From positions 1-10,643 of the forward strand of contig JAAYAO010000104.1 in NCBI GenBank assembly GCA_012719335.1: DNA of 10,643 nt, written 5' to 3'. Below are positions 5,100-10,643 of the stretch, in pieces; position 1 is the stretch's first letter; every line of letters begins with the position of its first letter. The position numbers were made by a program, and so were the translations under genes. Origin of the DNA: Propionibacterium sp. (GTDB taxonomy: Bacteria; Actinomycetota; Actinomycetes; Propionibacteriales; Propionibacteriaceae). The notes beneath the pieces were generated by a model, which did no database searches, was not told the origin of the DNA, and saw only the letters and a program-made list of their open reading frames with translations.

Positions 5100-6323
5100 A
5101 TGAGTCACGGGCAACCACCGCAGGGGCCCCACCACCCCCGGGGTGGGCCGGCGCACCCGTACGGCCCCCACCTCGGGCCGCAGGGGCCCTACCCCGGCGG
5201 GACGCCCCGCCCGGCGAAGAAGAACACCGCCTGCGTGGTGATCGCCGCCGTGGTCGCGGGCTTCGTCCTGCTGACGCTGGTGTTCATCGCGGTGCTGGTG
5301 TTTCGGATCATGGGCTCCGACGACCCCACCTCGGCGAGTGCGCCCACCGACCCCGGGCGCGATGATCTGCCGAGCTTCACCGGCGAGCTGCACGGGGCCG
5401 GCACGGGGGCGGCTGCCGGTGCGATGACCACCTGGCGCAGCGCACTCGAAACCGGCTCCTTCACCCTGCAGTACGACCCGACCGGCGACCATCACGGGCT
5501 GGAACGTTTCCTGGCCGGGGAGAATCCCTTCGCGATCACCACCACACCGATGGACGACACCCGGTTCGCCGACGGCGGCACCTGTGCCGCACCACCACTG
5601 CACCTGCCGATCCTGGCCACCCCGGTCGCCCTCTCGGCCCGGCTGCCCGGTATCGAACAGGTGGTGCTGGACGCCGACACGGTGGCCGGGATCTACACCG
5701 GTGAGGTCGCCCGCTGGGACGACCCCGCGATCACCGCACTGAACCCGGACGTCGACCTGCCCGCGGTGAAGATCACCCCGGTGTACCGCAGCGACTCCGG
5801 CGCCACCACCGCCGCGGTCACCGAATGGCTGACCGCCGCCGGGGCCTGGACACTGGAACCGGGGCAGACCTGGCCGGGGGAACACGGCACCGGAGCCGAC
5901 GGTGACGACGGCGTGGTCGAGGCACTGGGCACCGACGGGGCGCTCGGCTACCTGCCGGTGCACCGCCTCGCCGACGGAACCACCGAGATCCTGCTGCGCC
6001 ACGGTGGCGCGGACCTGTCCGCGCGCGGCCCCGAGGCGGCCTACCTGATCGACGGTTCACCCAAGGTGCCCGGGCGCCCCGAACACGACCAGTCGCGCCA
6101 ACTCGATCGCAACATCGCGGGCGCCTACCCGGCCACCATGGTGAGTTGGCTGGTGGTGTGCGGGCAGTACGCCGATCCCGCCGACGCCACCCTGGTGCGG
6201 GATGTGTTCGGGTGGATGGTGTCCCCCGAGGGGCACCGGGTGGTGGTGATGCAGGAGCAGAGCGCCGCCTTCTCCGATCAGGTCTACGACGACCTGGCCG
6301 CCGCCATCGACAGCATCGGCTAG
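5100..6323 (+). CDS. Membrane-anchored PstS-like substrate-binding protein
   Basis: The protein has 407 residues. A Gly/Pro/His-rich cytoplasmic tail (2-41) leads to one membrane segment (44-68) and an extracytoplasmic domain like phosphate-binding PstS. Family landmarks are GAGTG at 99-103, LPILATPVALSARLPGI, a VVLDADTVAGIYTGEVARWDDP segment (shown in part), ALNPDVDLPAVKITPVYRSDSGATT (R230, S231, D232, T236-T237; shown in part) and GALGYLP. Two oddities stand out. It has a transmembrane anchor instead of a lipoprotein signal. The segment that normally reads S-D-x-P, whose aspartate contacts phosphate, is T147-T148-T149-P150. Ligand preference is therefore uncertain; it may bind another oxyanion or only sense. 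No pstC, pstA or pstB lies nearby. The start follows GGAAGG (5086-5091) by 8 nt. Confidence 0.85.
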   Translation: MSHGQPPQGPHHPRGGPAHPYGPHLGPQGPYPGGTPRPAKKNTACVVIAAVVAGFVLLTLVFIAVLVFRIMGSDDPTSASAPTDPGRDDLPSFTGELHGAGTGAAAGAMTTWRSALETGSFTLQYDPTGDHHGLERFLAGENPFAITTTPMDDTRFADGGTCAAPPLHLPILATPVALSARLPGIEQVVLDADTVAGIYTGEVARWDDPAITALNPDVDLPAVKITPVYRSDSGATTAAVTEWLTAAGAWTLEPGQTWPGEHGTGADGDDGVVEALGTDGALGYLPVHRLADGTTEILLRHGGADLSARGPEAAYLIDGSPKVPGRPEHDQSRQLDRNIAGAYPATMVSWLVVCGQYADPADATLVRDVFGWMVSPEGHRVVVMQEQSAAFSDQVYDDLAAAIDSIG

Positions 6324-6333
6324 GCGGGCTGGT

Positions 6334-6339
6334 TACGCT
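6334..6339 (+). promoter_or_regulatory. -10 box (TACGCT) of a leaderless DUF1707 gene
   Basis: TACGCT is followed by exactly 6 nt and then the ATG at 6346. There is no room for a ribosome binding site, so transcription should start at or next to the initiation codon. Confidence 0.55.
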
Positions 6340-6345
6340 GTACCC

Positions 6346-6711
6346 ATGAGCAACCTGCCGATCTCGTCCAAGTACCGCAGCACCCCGATGGAGCCGGTGG
6401 ACGATGAGGAGCGCAACCAACTCACCACCCGGCTGAACGATGCCTTCACCGAGGGCAAGCTCGAGGACGCCGACTACCGGGCCCGGCTCGACCGGCTCTA
6501 CGCCGCCCGCACCCTGGGCGAACTGGTGCCCGTGGTCGAGGGGCTCCCGCCGGTGCAGACCTACCAGGATCCGGCGATCGTGGCCCAGGGCGACACCGCT
6601 CCGGGGGAACTCGCCCCCAGCCGTGACGCGAGCCGGTTCGCGCTGGCGGTGGGTGGCGGCGTCGCGGTCAGCATCGTGTTGCTGGTGATCCTGCTGGTCA
6701 TTCTGTTGTGA
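6346..6711 (+). CDS. DUF1707 domain protein with C-terminal membrane segment
   Basis: The protein has 121 residues. Residues about 15-65 match DUF1707: DDEERNQLTTRLNDAFTEGK, then LEDADYRARLDRLYAARTLGELVPVVEGLP (quoted in two parts). A linker rich in Pro and acidic residues follows. The C-terminus is one long hydrophobic segment (FALAVGGGVAVSIVLLVILL) running to the last residue, which would tail-anchor the protein with the DUF1707 domain in the cytoplasm. The role of DUF1707 is not known; it commonly sits at the N-terminus of actinobacterial membrane proteins, and this is the minimal form. The start is chosen because the ATG lies 6 nt after the TACGCT -10 box and only 22 nt after the stop of the PstS-like gene. 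Confidence 0.88.
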   Translation: MSNLPISSKYRSTPMEPVDDEERNQLTTRLNDAFTEGKLEDADYRARLDRLYAARTLGELVPVVEGLPPVQTYQDPAIVAQGDTAPGELAPSRDASRFALAVGGGVAVSIVLLVILLVILL

Positions 6712-6724
6712 GCCGGGGCCGGGC

Positions 6725-6730
6725 TACGGT
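6725..6730 (+). promoter_or_regulatory. Putative -10 box (TACGGT) for the second peptidase gene
   Basis: TACGGT begins 13 nt after the DUF1707 stop and would give a leader of about 25 nt with GGGA at 6753-6756 as ribosome binding site. No clear -35 box is seen. Confidence 0.35.
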
Positions 6731-6762
6731 GACCGGCACAACGACGAGACCTGGGATGTGTG

Positions 6763-8001
6763 ATGAGCGGGTGGCAGGGCGGTGGTTCACCGTTCGACCG
6801 GGGCACGCCGGGGTCGACGGCCCCGGGCGGGTGGCCCGCGACCACCCAGCAGGGATGGTCGGCCAACCCCGGCTGGGACGGCCGCCCACCCTGGAACCCG
6901 ACCGGGCACGGCCAACCCGGCTGGCAGACCCCACCGGGTTGGGGAGCCGTACCACCACCGCCCCCTGCACCGCAGCGTCGGTGGCGACCGGTGCTGATCG
7001 GCGTGATCGCCACGGTGCTGGTGTTGGGGGTCGCCTTCGTCGTCCTCGCCCTGACCGGACGCTCCGCCCCGGTGGCCGAACCGGCCCCCGAGCCGACCAC
7101 CAGCGACCCCACCGGTGCACCGACCCCGACCGAGGACCCACCACCCACACCCACCGAAACCCCGGCACCCGACCCGGATCCGCCACCCGAACCCGACCCC
7201 ACCCCGACGCCGACCCCGGATCCGACCCCGGCGGGTGATGACCCGGTGCCACCGGAACACAACGGCGCACCCTACGATCAGGGGCACCCGGCCGACCCGG
7301 GTGATCACCGGTTGCTACCGCAGACCCCCGAGTACGCCCGGGGCATCCTGCAGAACAACCACCTCTACTGGCAGGCCGCCAACGACGTGACCTGCTCGGC
7401 CCGTCCGGCCCATATCGCCGACCCCGACCGGGAACAACAGCACCGGGGATTGCTCGACTGCGCCGCCGGGGTGTTCGGCCCCGGGATCGACGCGGCCTTC
7501 GAAGCGTCCCCCGAGCCCGAACTCTTCTACTACTCCGGCCCGGTCACCTCACCCTGCGGCACCCTGGGAGCCGAGGCGTGGGGCTGGTTCTGCGGTGCCG
7601 GCGGCACCCCCGAAACCGAGACGACCGGCATCTACCTGAATGTGGACACCCTGCACGAAGGGCCCGCCATGTTGACCACCCACGTGCTGTTGCACGAGTA
7701 CTCGCACTACCTTCAATGGCGCACCCGGAATCTGGTCGCCCAACAGTTGTGGCCCGAGGACGGGATCACCACGATGAAGCGCAGCGAGAGTCAGGTGGAG
7801 TGCCTCGGAGGCCTGCTCAGCGGCCGGATCAGCGGTGCCGGATACACCCGCGACGACTACCGGTGGTGGGTCGAGTACTACGCCGAGATGGGTGAGGTGG
7901 CCGGGTACGGCACCGGTGCCGAACGTTGGGCGTGGATCTGGGCCGGGTACAACGCCGGTGAGGCGTCGATGTGCAATACCTGGGTGCTGGACCGGATCTG
8001 A
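6763..8001 (+). CDS. Divergent KPN_02809-type zinc metallopeptidase with Pro/Thr stalk
   Basis: The protein has 412 residues. A cytoplasmic tail rich in Gly, Trp and Pro with PGW repeats (to about residue 66) precedes Arg residues and one membrane segment (WRPVLIGVIATVLVLGVAFV). A stalk of about 60 residues dominated by P, T, D and E follows, then the catalytic domain. HEYSH at 311-315 gives the HExxH zinc site, and E342 in ESQVEC aligns with the third ligand (ELQADC) of the paralogue at 3011. CGT, FCG, GIYLNVDTL and the C-terminal MCNTW also align with that protein. The key residues are all present, so it is probably active outside the cell, held off the membrane by the stalk. The ATG at 6763 is preferred to GTG 6760 because GGGA (6753-6756) is then 6 nt away. 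C-rich DNA encodes the stalk. Confidence 0.85.
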   Translation: MSGWQGGGSPFDRGTPGSTAPGGWPATTQQGWSANPGWDGRPPWNPTGHGQPGWQTPPGWGAVPPPPPAPQRRWRPVLIGVIATVLVLGVAFVVLALTGRSAPVAEPAPEPTTSDPTGAPTPTEDPPPTPTETPAPDPDPPPEPDPTPTPTPDPTPAGDDPVPPEHNGAPYDQGHPADPGDHRLLPQTPEYARGILQNNHLYWQAANDVTCSARPAHIADPDREQQHRGLLDCAAGVFGPGIDAAFEASPEPELFYYSGPVTSPCGTLGAEAWGWFCGAGGTPETETTGIYLNVDTLHEGPAMLTTHVLLHEYSHYLQWRTRNLVAQQLWPEDGITTMKRSESQVECLGGLLSGRISGAGYTRDDYRWWVEYYAEMGEVAGYGTGAERWAWIWAGYNAGEASMCNTWVLDRI

Positions 8002-8023
8002 CCGGCCGGTAACGCCCCGTGGA

Positions 8024-8049
8024 CGCCGGTGTGAACTAAAACACCGGTG
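8024..8049 (+). terminator. Hairpin after the second peptidase gene, possible terminator
   Basis: CCGGTGT (8026-8032) pairs with ACACCGG (8041-8047), extended by a G-T and a C-G pair, around an 8-nt loop GAACTAAA. It begins 22 nt after the stop codon. No T tract follows, and the next promoter's -10 box lies 25 nt downstream, so it may act as a U-less terminator or as an upstream control element. Confidence 0.5.
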
Positions 8050-8073
8050 GTCGGTGGCGCGGAAAATCCGGCC

Positions 8074-8079
8074 TAGTAT
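8074..8079 (+). promoter_or_regulatory. -10 box (TAGTAT) of a leaderless di-iron protein gene
   Basis: TAGTAT lies 7 nt before the GTG at 8087. An in-frame ATG at 8078 overlaps this box and would lie upstream of the expected transcription start, so GTG 8087 is the better initiation codon. Confidence 0.55.
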
Positions 8080-8086
8080 GGGATGC

Positions 8087-8971
8087 GTGGCACGCCAAGA
8101 GATCACTCCGACCAAAATCCGCGACCACGTGTCGCGGTTGGGTGAGCTGTATCCCCCGATCCCGCTGAGCTCCATCGACCGCACCGTGCAGAACCCCGAC
8201 CTGGTGCGTGACCGATACGGTCATTTGCTGACCTATCTGGCCCGGGTCGAACTCGAGGTCGACCGCAACGTGCTCGAACTGTTGACCGTGTTGCCCGACG
8301 TGGAGGAGAACGACCGGTTCTTCTACGAGGACGTGTGGCAGCCCCAGGAGATCCAACACGGCATCATCCTCGACCAACTCGGTCAGGACATCGGCATGTT
8401 GCCCTCCGAACCGATGCTGGAAGTGAACTGGAAGTACAAGCTGCTCGGTGCCCTCGGTCGCTTCCGGGGCATCCAGGACGTCTCCCGGTTGCTCTACTAC
8501 CTGACCGGCGCGAGCACCGAACGTCAGGCCGTGCTGGCCTACAACACCTTCACCGACGGGCTGGCCGAACTCGGCGAGCAGGCGATGGTGGAAACCGTGA
8601 TCACCCCGATCAAGCGCCAGGAACCTGGCCACTTCGCCTTCTACCGGATGTCGGCCGAGTACATGGTGAACACCTACAAGATGAAGCCCTGGCAGTTGTG
8701 GTTGACCCGGATGCTGCGCAAGGTGTCGTACAACCTGGTCGGCACCAACGGGTTGCCCCGGTTCAAGCAGGACATGGGCAGCGTGATCGCCACCCTCGGG
8801 GTGGACGCCGACCTGGAGAAGTACGCCAAGGAGATCGGCCGCCTCGAAGCCCGGGTGCTGTGGGCCAACCGCAACGGGATGGAGTTTCCGCCGTACTTCC
8901 TGACCGCCCTGCGCGAATCGGTCGAGATGTACCGCGAATACGGCCTGGGGCACGTCCGCACCGCGGTCTGA
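8087..8971 (+). CDS. Ferritin-like di-iron protein (possible oxygenase/desaturase)
   Basis: The protein has 294 residues, mostly helical, with no signal peptide or membrane segment, so it should be cytoplasmic. It shows the ferritin-like ligand order E, ExxH, E, ExxH: E55 or E57 in RVELEVDRN, E88 and H91 in WQPQEIQHG, E145 in TGASTERQAV, and E179 and H182 in KRQEPGHFAFY. These would bind two irons within a four-helix bundle. WQPQEIQHG resembles the second ligand helix of acyl-ACP desaturases, so an oxygenase or desaturase activity is possible, but I cannot name the substrate. Start choice rests on the TAGTAT box 7 nt upstream; ATG 8078 would add three residues. It is followed by the infA promoter, so it is probably transcribed separately. 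It lies where map (methionine aminopeptidase) is often found in related genomes. Confidence 0.75.
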   Translation: MARQEITPTKIRDHVSRLGELYPPIPLSSIDRTVQNPDLVRDRYGHLLTYLARVELEVDRNVLELLTVLPDVEENDRFFYEDVWQPQEIQHGIILDQLGQDIGMLPSEPMLEVNWKYKLLGALGRFRGIQDVSRLLYYLTGASTERQAVLAYNTFTDGLAELGEQAMVETVITPIKRQEPGHFAFYRMSAEYMVNTYKMKPWQLWLTRMLRKVSYNLVGTNGLPRFKQDMGSVIATLGVDADLEKYAKEIGRLEARVLWANRNGMEFPPYFLTALRESVEMYREYGLGHVRTAV

Positions 8972-8991
8972 TATCACACCTCACGCCGCAA

Positions 8992-9021
8992 TTGGGTGGT
9001 TCGCGGCTCGGCGTGTAATAT
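8992..9021 (+). promoter_or_regulatory. Promoter of the infA ribosomal operon
   Basis: TTGGGT (8992-8997) and TAATAT (9016-9021) are separated by 18 nt, the best -35/-10 pair in the window. Transcription from about 9028 gives a leader of about 55 nt before infA. The leader contains a short TCACC/GGTGA stem (starting at 9032). Confidence 0.65.
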
Positions 9022-9082
9022 GTCTCCTCGGTCACCTGTGCCGGTGATCTGTCGACGCGTGCAAGTGCACAGATGGGGATTC

Positions 9083-9304
9083 ATGGCGAAGAAAGAGGGA
9101 GCACTCGAACTCGAGGGCACCGTGGTGGAGGCTCTGCCGAACGCGATGTTCCGGGTTGAACTGGCCAACGGCCACAAGGTGTTGGCCACGATCAGTGGCA
9201 AGATGCGGCAGCACTACATCCGCATCCTCCCGAGCGACCGCGTGGTCGTCGAAGTCTCCGCCTACGACCTCAACCGCGGACGCATCGTCTACCGGCACAA
9301 GTAA
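9083..9304 (+). CDS. infA: Translation initiation factor IF-1
   Basis: The protein has 73 residues, the normal actinobacterial length. It is a single S1/OB-fold domain: [58 protein letters not shown] and [13 protein letters not shown] cover it end to end. IF-1 binds the A site of the 30S subunit and assists IF-2 and IF-3 in initiation. GGGGA (9075-9079) lies only 3 nt before the ATG, a short spacing. It is the first gene of the infA-rpmJ-rpsM-rpsK-rpsD operon, with its own promoter at 8992-9021. Confidence 0.98.
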   Translation: MAKKEGALELEGTVVEALPNAMFRVELANGHKVLATISGKMRQHYIRILPSDRVVVEVSAYDLNRGRIVYRHK

Positions 9305-9335
9305 GCCACAGCAAGACAGACCCATCCACCCACAT

Positions 9336-9360
9336 CCGGGCATGGCTTTTTCATGCCCGG
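9336..9360 (+). terminator. infA-rpmJ intergenic hairpin with a T5 loop
   Basis: CCGGGCATG (9336-9344) and CATGCCCGG (9352-9360) form a perfect 9-bp stem around the loop GCTTTTT. The Ts are in the loop, not after the stem, so it is not a standard intrinsic terminator. Attenuation between infA and rpmJ, or an RNA processing or stability element, are the options. Confidence 0.5.
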
Positions 9361-9383
9361 CGCCGATCGGAGAAAGTAGCTCG

Positions 9384-9497
9384 ATGAAGGTTCAGCCGAG
9401 CGTCAAGAAGATCTGCGACCGGTGCAAGGTGATTCGCCGGCACGGTCGTGTGATGGTGATCTGCGACAACCCGCGCCACAAGCAGCGTCAGGGCTGA
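9384..9497 (+). CDS. rpmJ: 50S ribosomal protein L36
   Basis: The protein has 37 residues, the usual length: [20 protein letters not shown] plus [18 protein letters not shown]11, C14, C27 and H32 form the zinc ribbon, so this is the zinc-binding paralogue rather than the Cys-free form made under zinc shortage. A purine-rich ribosome binding site (GGAGAAAG, from 9369) precedes the ATG. It lies in the conserved order between infA and rpsM. Confidence 0.98.
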   Translation: MKVQPSVKKICDRCKVIRRHGRVMVICDNPRHKQRQG

Positions 9498-9532
9498 TCG
9501 CAGCACAACTCAACAAAGCGCGGACGCAAACC

Positions 9533-9645
9533 CCGCCGGCCTGCCAGGCCGGCGGAACCACCCCCGGACGAAGGCCGGGGCCCTGCTCATGGCGGGCGGG
9601 GACGCGACGCGCCGGACACCTTCGCAGCTCAATGGCAAAGAGCTG
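9533..9645 (+). promoter_or_regulatory. Structured rpmJ-rpsM intergenic leader (three hairpins)
   Basis: The 173-nt gap before rpsM holds three stems. CCGCCGGCCT (9533-9542) pairs perfectly with AGGCCGGCGG (9546-9555) around a 3-nt loop. CCCCGG (9562-9567) pairs with CCGGGG (9575-9580). CAGCTC (9625-9630) pairs with GAGCTG (9640-9645). In E. coli and Bacillus, S4 represses its operon at a leader of this kind, and rpsD lies downstream here. That this leader binds S4 is inference; the first hairpin could also be a partial terminator. Confidence 0.45.
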
Positions 9646-9670
9646 ACCAACCCAGAGAGGAACCCGCCTC

Positions 9671-10042
9671 ATGGCACGTTTGATCGGTGTCGATCTTCCG
9701 CGCGACAAGCGCTTGGAGGTCGCACTCACCTACATCTTCGGCGTCGGCCGTACCCGCGCCCTGGAAACCCTCGCAGCCACCGGCATCAGCGGTGAACTCC
9801 GTGTGCACGAGCTCACCGATGAGCAGTTGGTGGCGCTGCGCGACCACATCGAAGCGAACTACCAGGTCGAGGGTGATCTCCGTCGTGAGGTCGCCGCCGA
9901 CATCCGCCGCAAGGTCGAGATCGGCTCCTACCAGGGCCGTCGTCACCGCAGTGGCCTGCCCGTGCGCGGTCAGCGGACCCGCACCAACGCGCGTCAGCGC
10001 AAGGGCAAGAAGAAGGCCGTGGCCGGTAAGAAGAAGAAGTAG
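9671..10042 (+). CDS. rpsM: 30S ribosomal protein S13
   Basis: The protein has 123 residues, full length: [20 protein letters not shown] starts the helix-two-turns-helix domain, and [20 protein letters not shown] is the conserved C-terminal extension that reaches the tRNA sites. It ends in a run of lysines. S13 lies in the 30S head and contacts the 50S subunit and P-site tRNA. GAGAGG (9655-9660) is the ribosome binding site. rpsK starts 15 nt after its stop. Confidence 0.98.
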   Translation: MARLIGVDLPRDKRLEVALTYIFGVGRTRALETLAATGISGELRVHELTDEQLVALRDHIEANYQVEGDLRREVAADIRRKVEIGSYQGRRHRSGLPVRGQRTRTNARQRKGKKKAVAGKKKK

Positions 10043-10057
10043 TAGGGGAGAAACCAC

Positions 10058-10462
10058 ATGGCTACTGCAGGACGCAGCGGCGGCGCCAAGAAGGTGCGCC
10101 GCAAGGAAAAGAAGAATGTGATCGCCGGTCAGGCGCACATCAAGTCGACCTTCAACAACACCATCATCGCGATCACCGATCCGAACGGCCAGGTCATCTC
10201 CTGGGCGTCGGCCGGCACGGTCGGCTTCAAGGGTTCGCGCAAGTCGACCCCCTACGCCGCCCAGATGGCCGCCGAGGCCGCGGGTCGCCGCGCCATGGAG
10301 CACGGCATGAAGCGCGTCGACGTGTTCGTGAAGGGCCCCGGTTCGGGCCGCGAAACCGCGATCCGCTCGCTGGGTGCCCTCGGCCTGGAGATCGGCCCGA
10401 TCTCCGACGTCACCCCGATTCCGCACAACGGTTGCCGCCCGCCCAAGCGCCGGCGCGTCTGA
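10058..10462 (+). CDS. rpsK: 30S ribosomal protein S11
   Basis: The protein has 134 residues. A basic N-terminus ([20 protein letters not shown]) precedes the conserved core [35 protein letters not shown] and the C-terminal [19 protein letters not shown]11 sits on the 30S platform near the mRNA exit and the anti-Shine-Dalgarno helix. GGGGAG (10045-10050) lies 7 nt before the ATG. It belongs to the same operon as rpsM and rpsD. Confidence 0.98.
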   Translation: MATAGRSGGAKKVRRKEKKNVIAGQAHIKSTFNNTIIAITDPNGQVISWASAGTVGFKGSRKSTPYAAQMAAEAAGRRAMEHGMKRVDVFVKGPGSGRETAIRSLGALGLEIGPISDVTPIPHNGCRPPKRRRV

Positions 10463-10485
10463 GACAACGAAAGGACTGAACAGAC

Positions 10486-10643
10486 ATGGCCCGCTACACC
10501 GGCCCAATGACCAAGAAGTCCCGTCGTCTCGGGACCGACCTCGTCGGCAACGACAAGGCCTTCGAGCGCCGTCCGTACCCCCCGGGTGTCCACGGTCGCG
10601 GCCGCACGAAGGATTCCGAGTACTCGCTGCAGCTGCGCGAGAA
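10486..10643 (+). CDS. rpsD: 30S ribosomal protein S4 (N-terminal part, cut by window edge)
   Basis: The first 52 residues or so are present: [20 protein letters not shown], then [14 protein letters not shown] and SEYSLQLRE. The N-terminal region lacks the zinc-binding cysteines, so it is the Cys-free form usual in actinobacteria. S4 nucleates 30S assembly and, in several bacteria, represses its own operon. GAAAGGA (10469-10475) precedes the ATG by 10 nt. rpoA and rplQ would be expected beyond the edge. Confidence 0.97.
   Translation, partial: MARYTGPMTKKSRRLGTDLVGNDKAFERRPYPPGVHGRGRTKDSEYSLQLRE

Noticed and set aside
5016..6002. 328-codon minus-strand open frame opposite the PstS-like gene
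   Set aside because: It is a shadow frame without domains; the plus strand carries the PstS-type motifs.
7835..8086. N-terminal extension of the di-iron protein frame
   Set aside because: It would overlap the end of the second peptidase by over 160 nt and encode low-complexity sequence. A -10 box at 8074 and GTG 8087 explain the start.

Overview
The window is a GC-rich chromosomal segment with strong G/C preference at third codon positions. The ribosomal proteins are of actinobacterial type: a 73-residue IF-1, a 37-residue L36 with a CCCH zinc ribbon, and an S4 beginning MARYTGP. Start codons are often preceded directly by a TANNNT -10 box. I infer an Actinomycetota bacterium, possibly near Propionibacteriales, without being able to name a genus. 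All convincing genes lie on the plus strand.

Layout. Positions 2-217 hold the probable 3' end of an Asp/Arg-rich coding sequence. A class I-shaped tRNA with anticodon UAA follows (265-337), then a single-pass envelope protein of unknown function (390-1211). Next is a multi-pass membrane protein gene broken by one extra G in a G6 run (1264-1981). It has an operator-like palindrome over its promoter and the only in-frame TTA codon I found in the window. A Bax inhibitor-1/YccA family protein with a short tandem repeat follows (2034-2918).

The middle of the window (3011-8001) is dominated by envelope proteins. It contains a KPN_02809-type zinc metallopeptidase (3011-3880), an orphan D12-class adenine methyltransferase 10 nt behind it (3891-4961), and a membrane-anchored PstS-like binding protein with no ABC transporter genes next to it (5100-6323). 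Then come a DUF1707 protein with a C-terminal membrane segment (6346-6711) and a second, divergent metallopeptidase of the same family with a Pro/Thr-rich stalk (6763-8001). Four proteins carry a single membrane segment and would place soluble domains outside the cell, or inside for DUF1707, so this part reads as a cell-surface module. That is inference.

The right end is housekeeping. A ferritin-like di-iron protein (8087-8971) precedes a good promoter and the translation operon infA-rpmJ-rpsM-rpsK-rpsD (9083 to the window edge). Hairpins lie between infA and rpmJ and in the 173-nt rpmJ-rpsM gap. The latter resembles in placement, not demonstrably in sequence, the S4-controlled leader of other bacteria.

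I saw no insertion sequences, CRISPR arrays, prophage genes or origins. The most interesting items are the class I tRNA(UAA) and the single TTA codon about 1 kb downstream, the frameshifted gene with its operator-like site, the pair of paralogous surface zinc peptidases, and the PstS-like protein that lacks the usual ligand-contacting aspartate.
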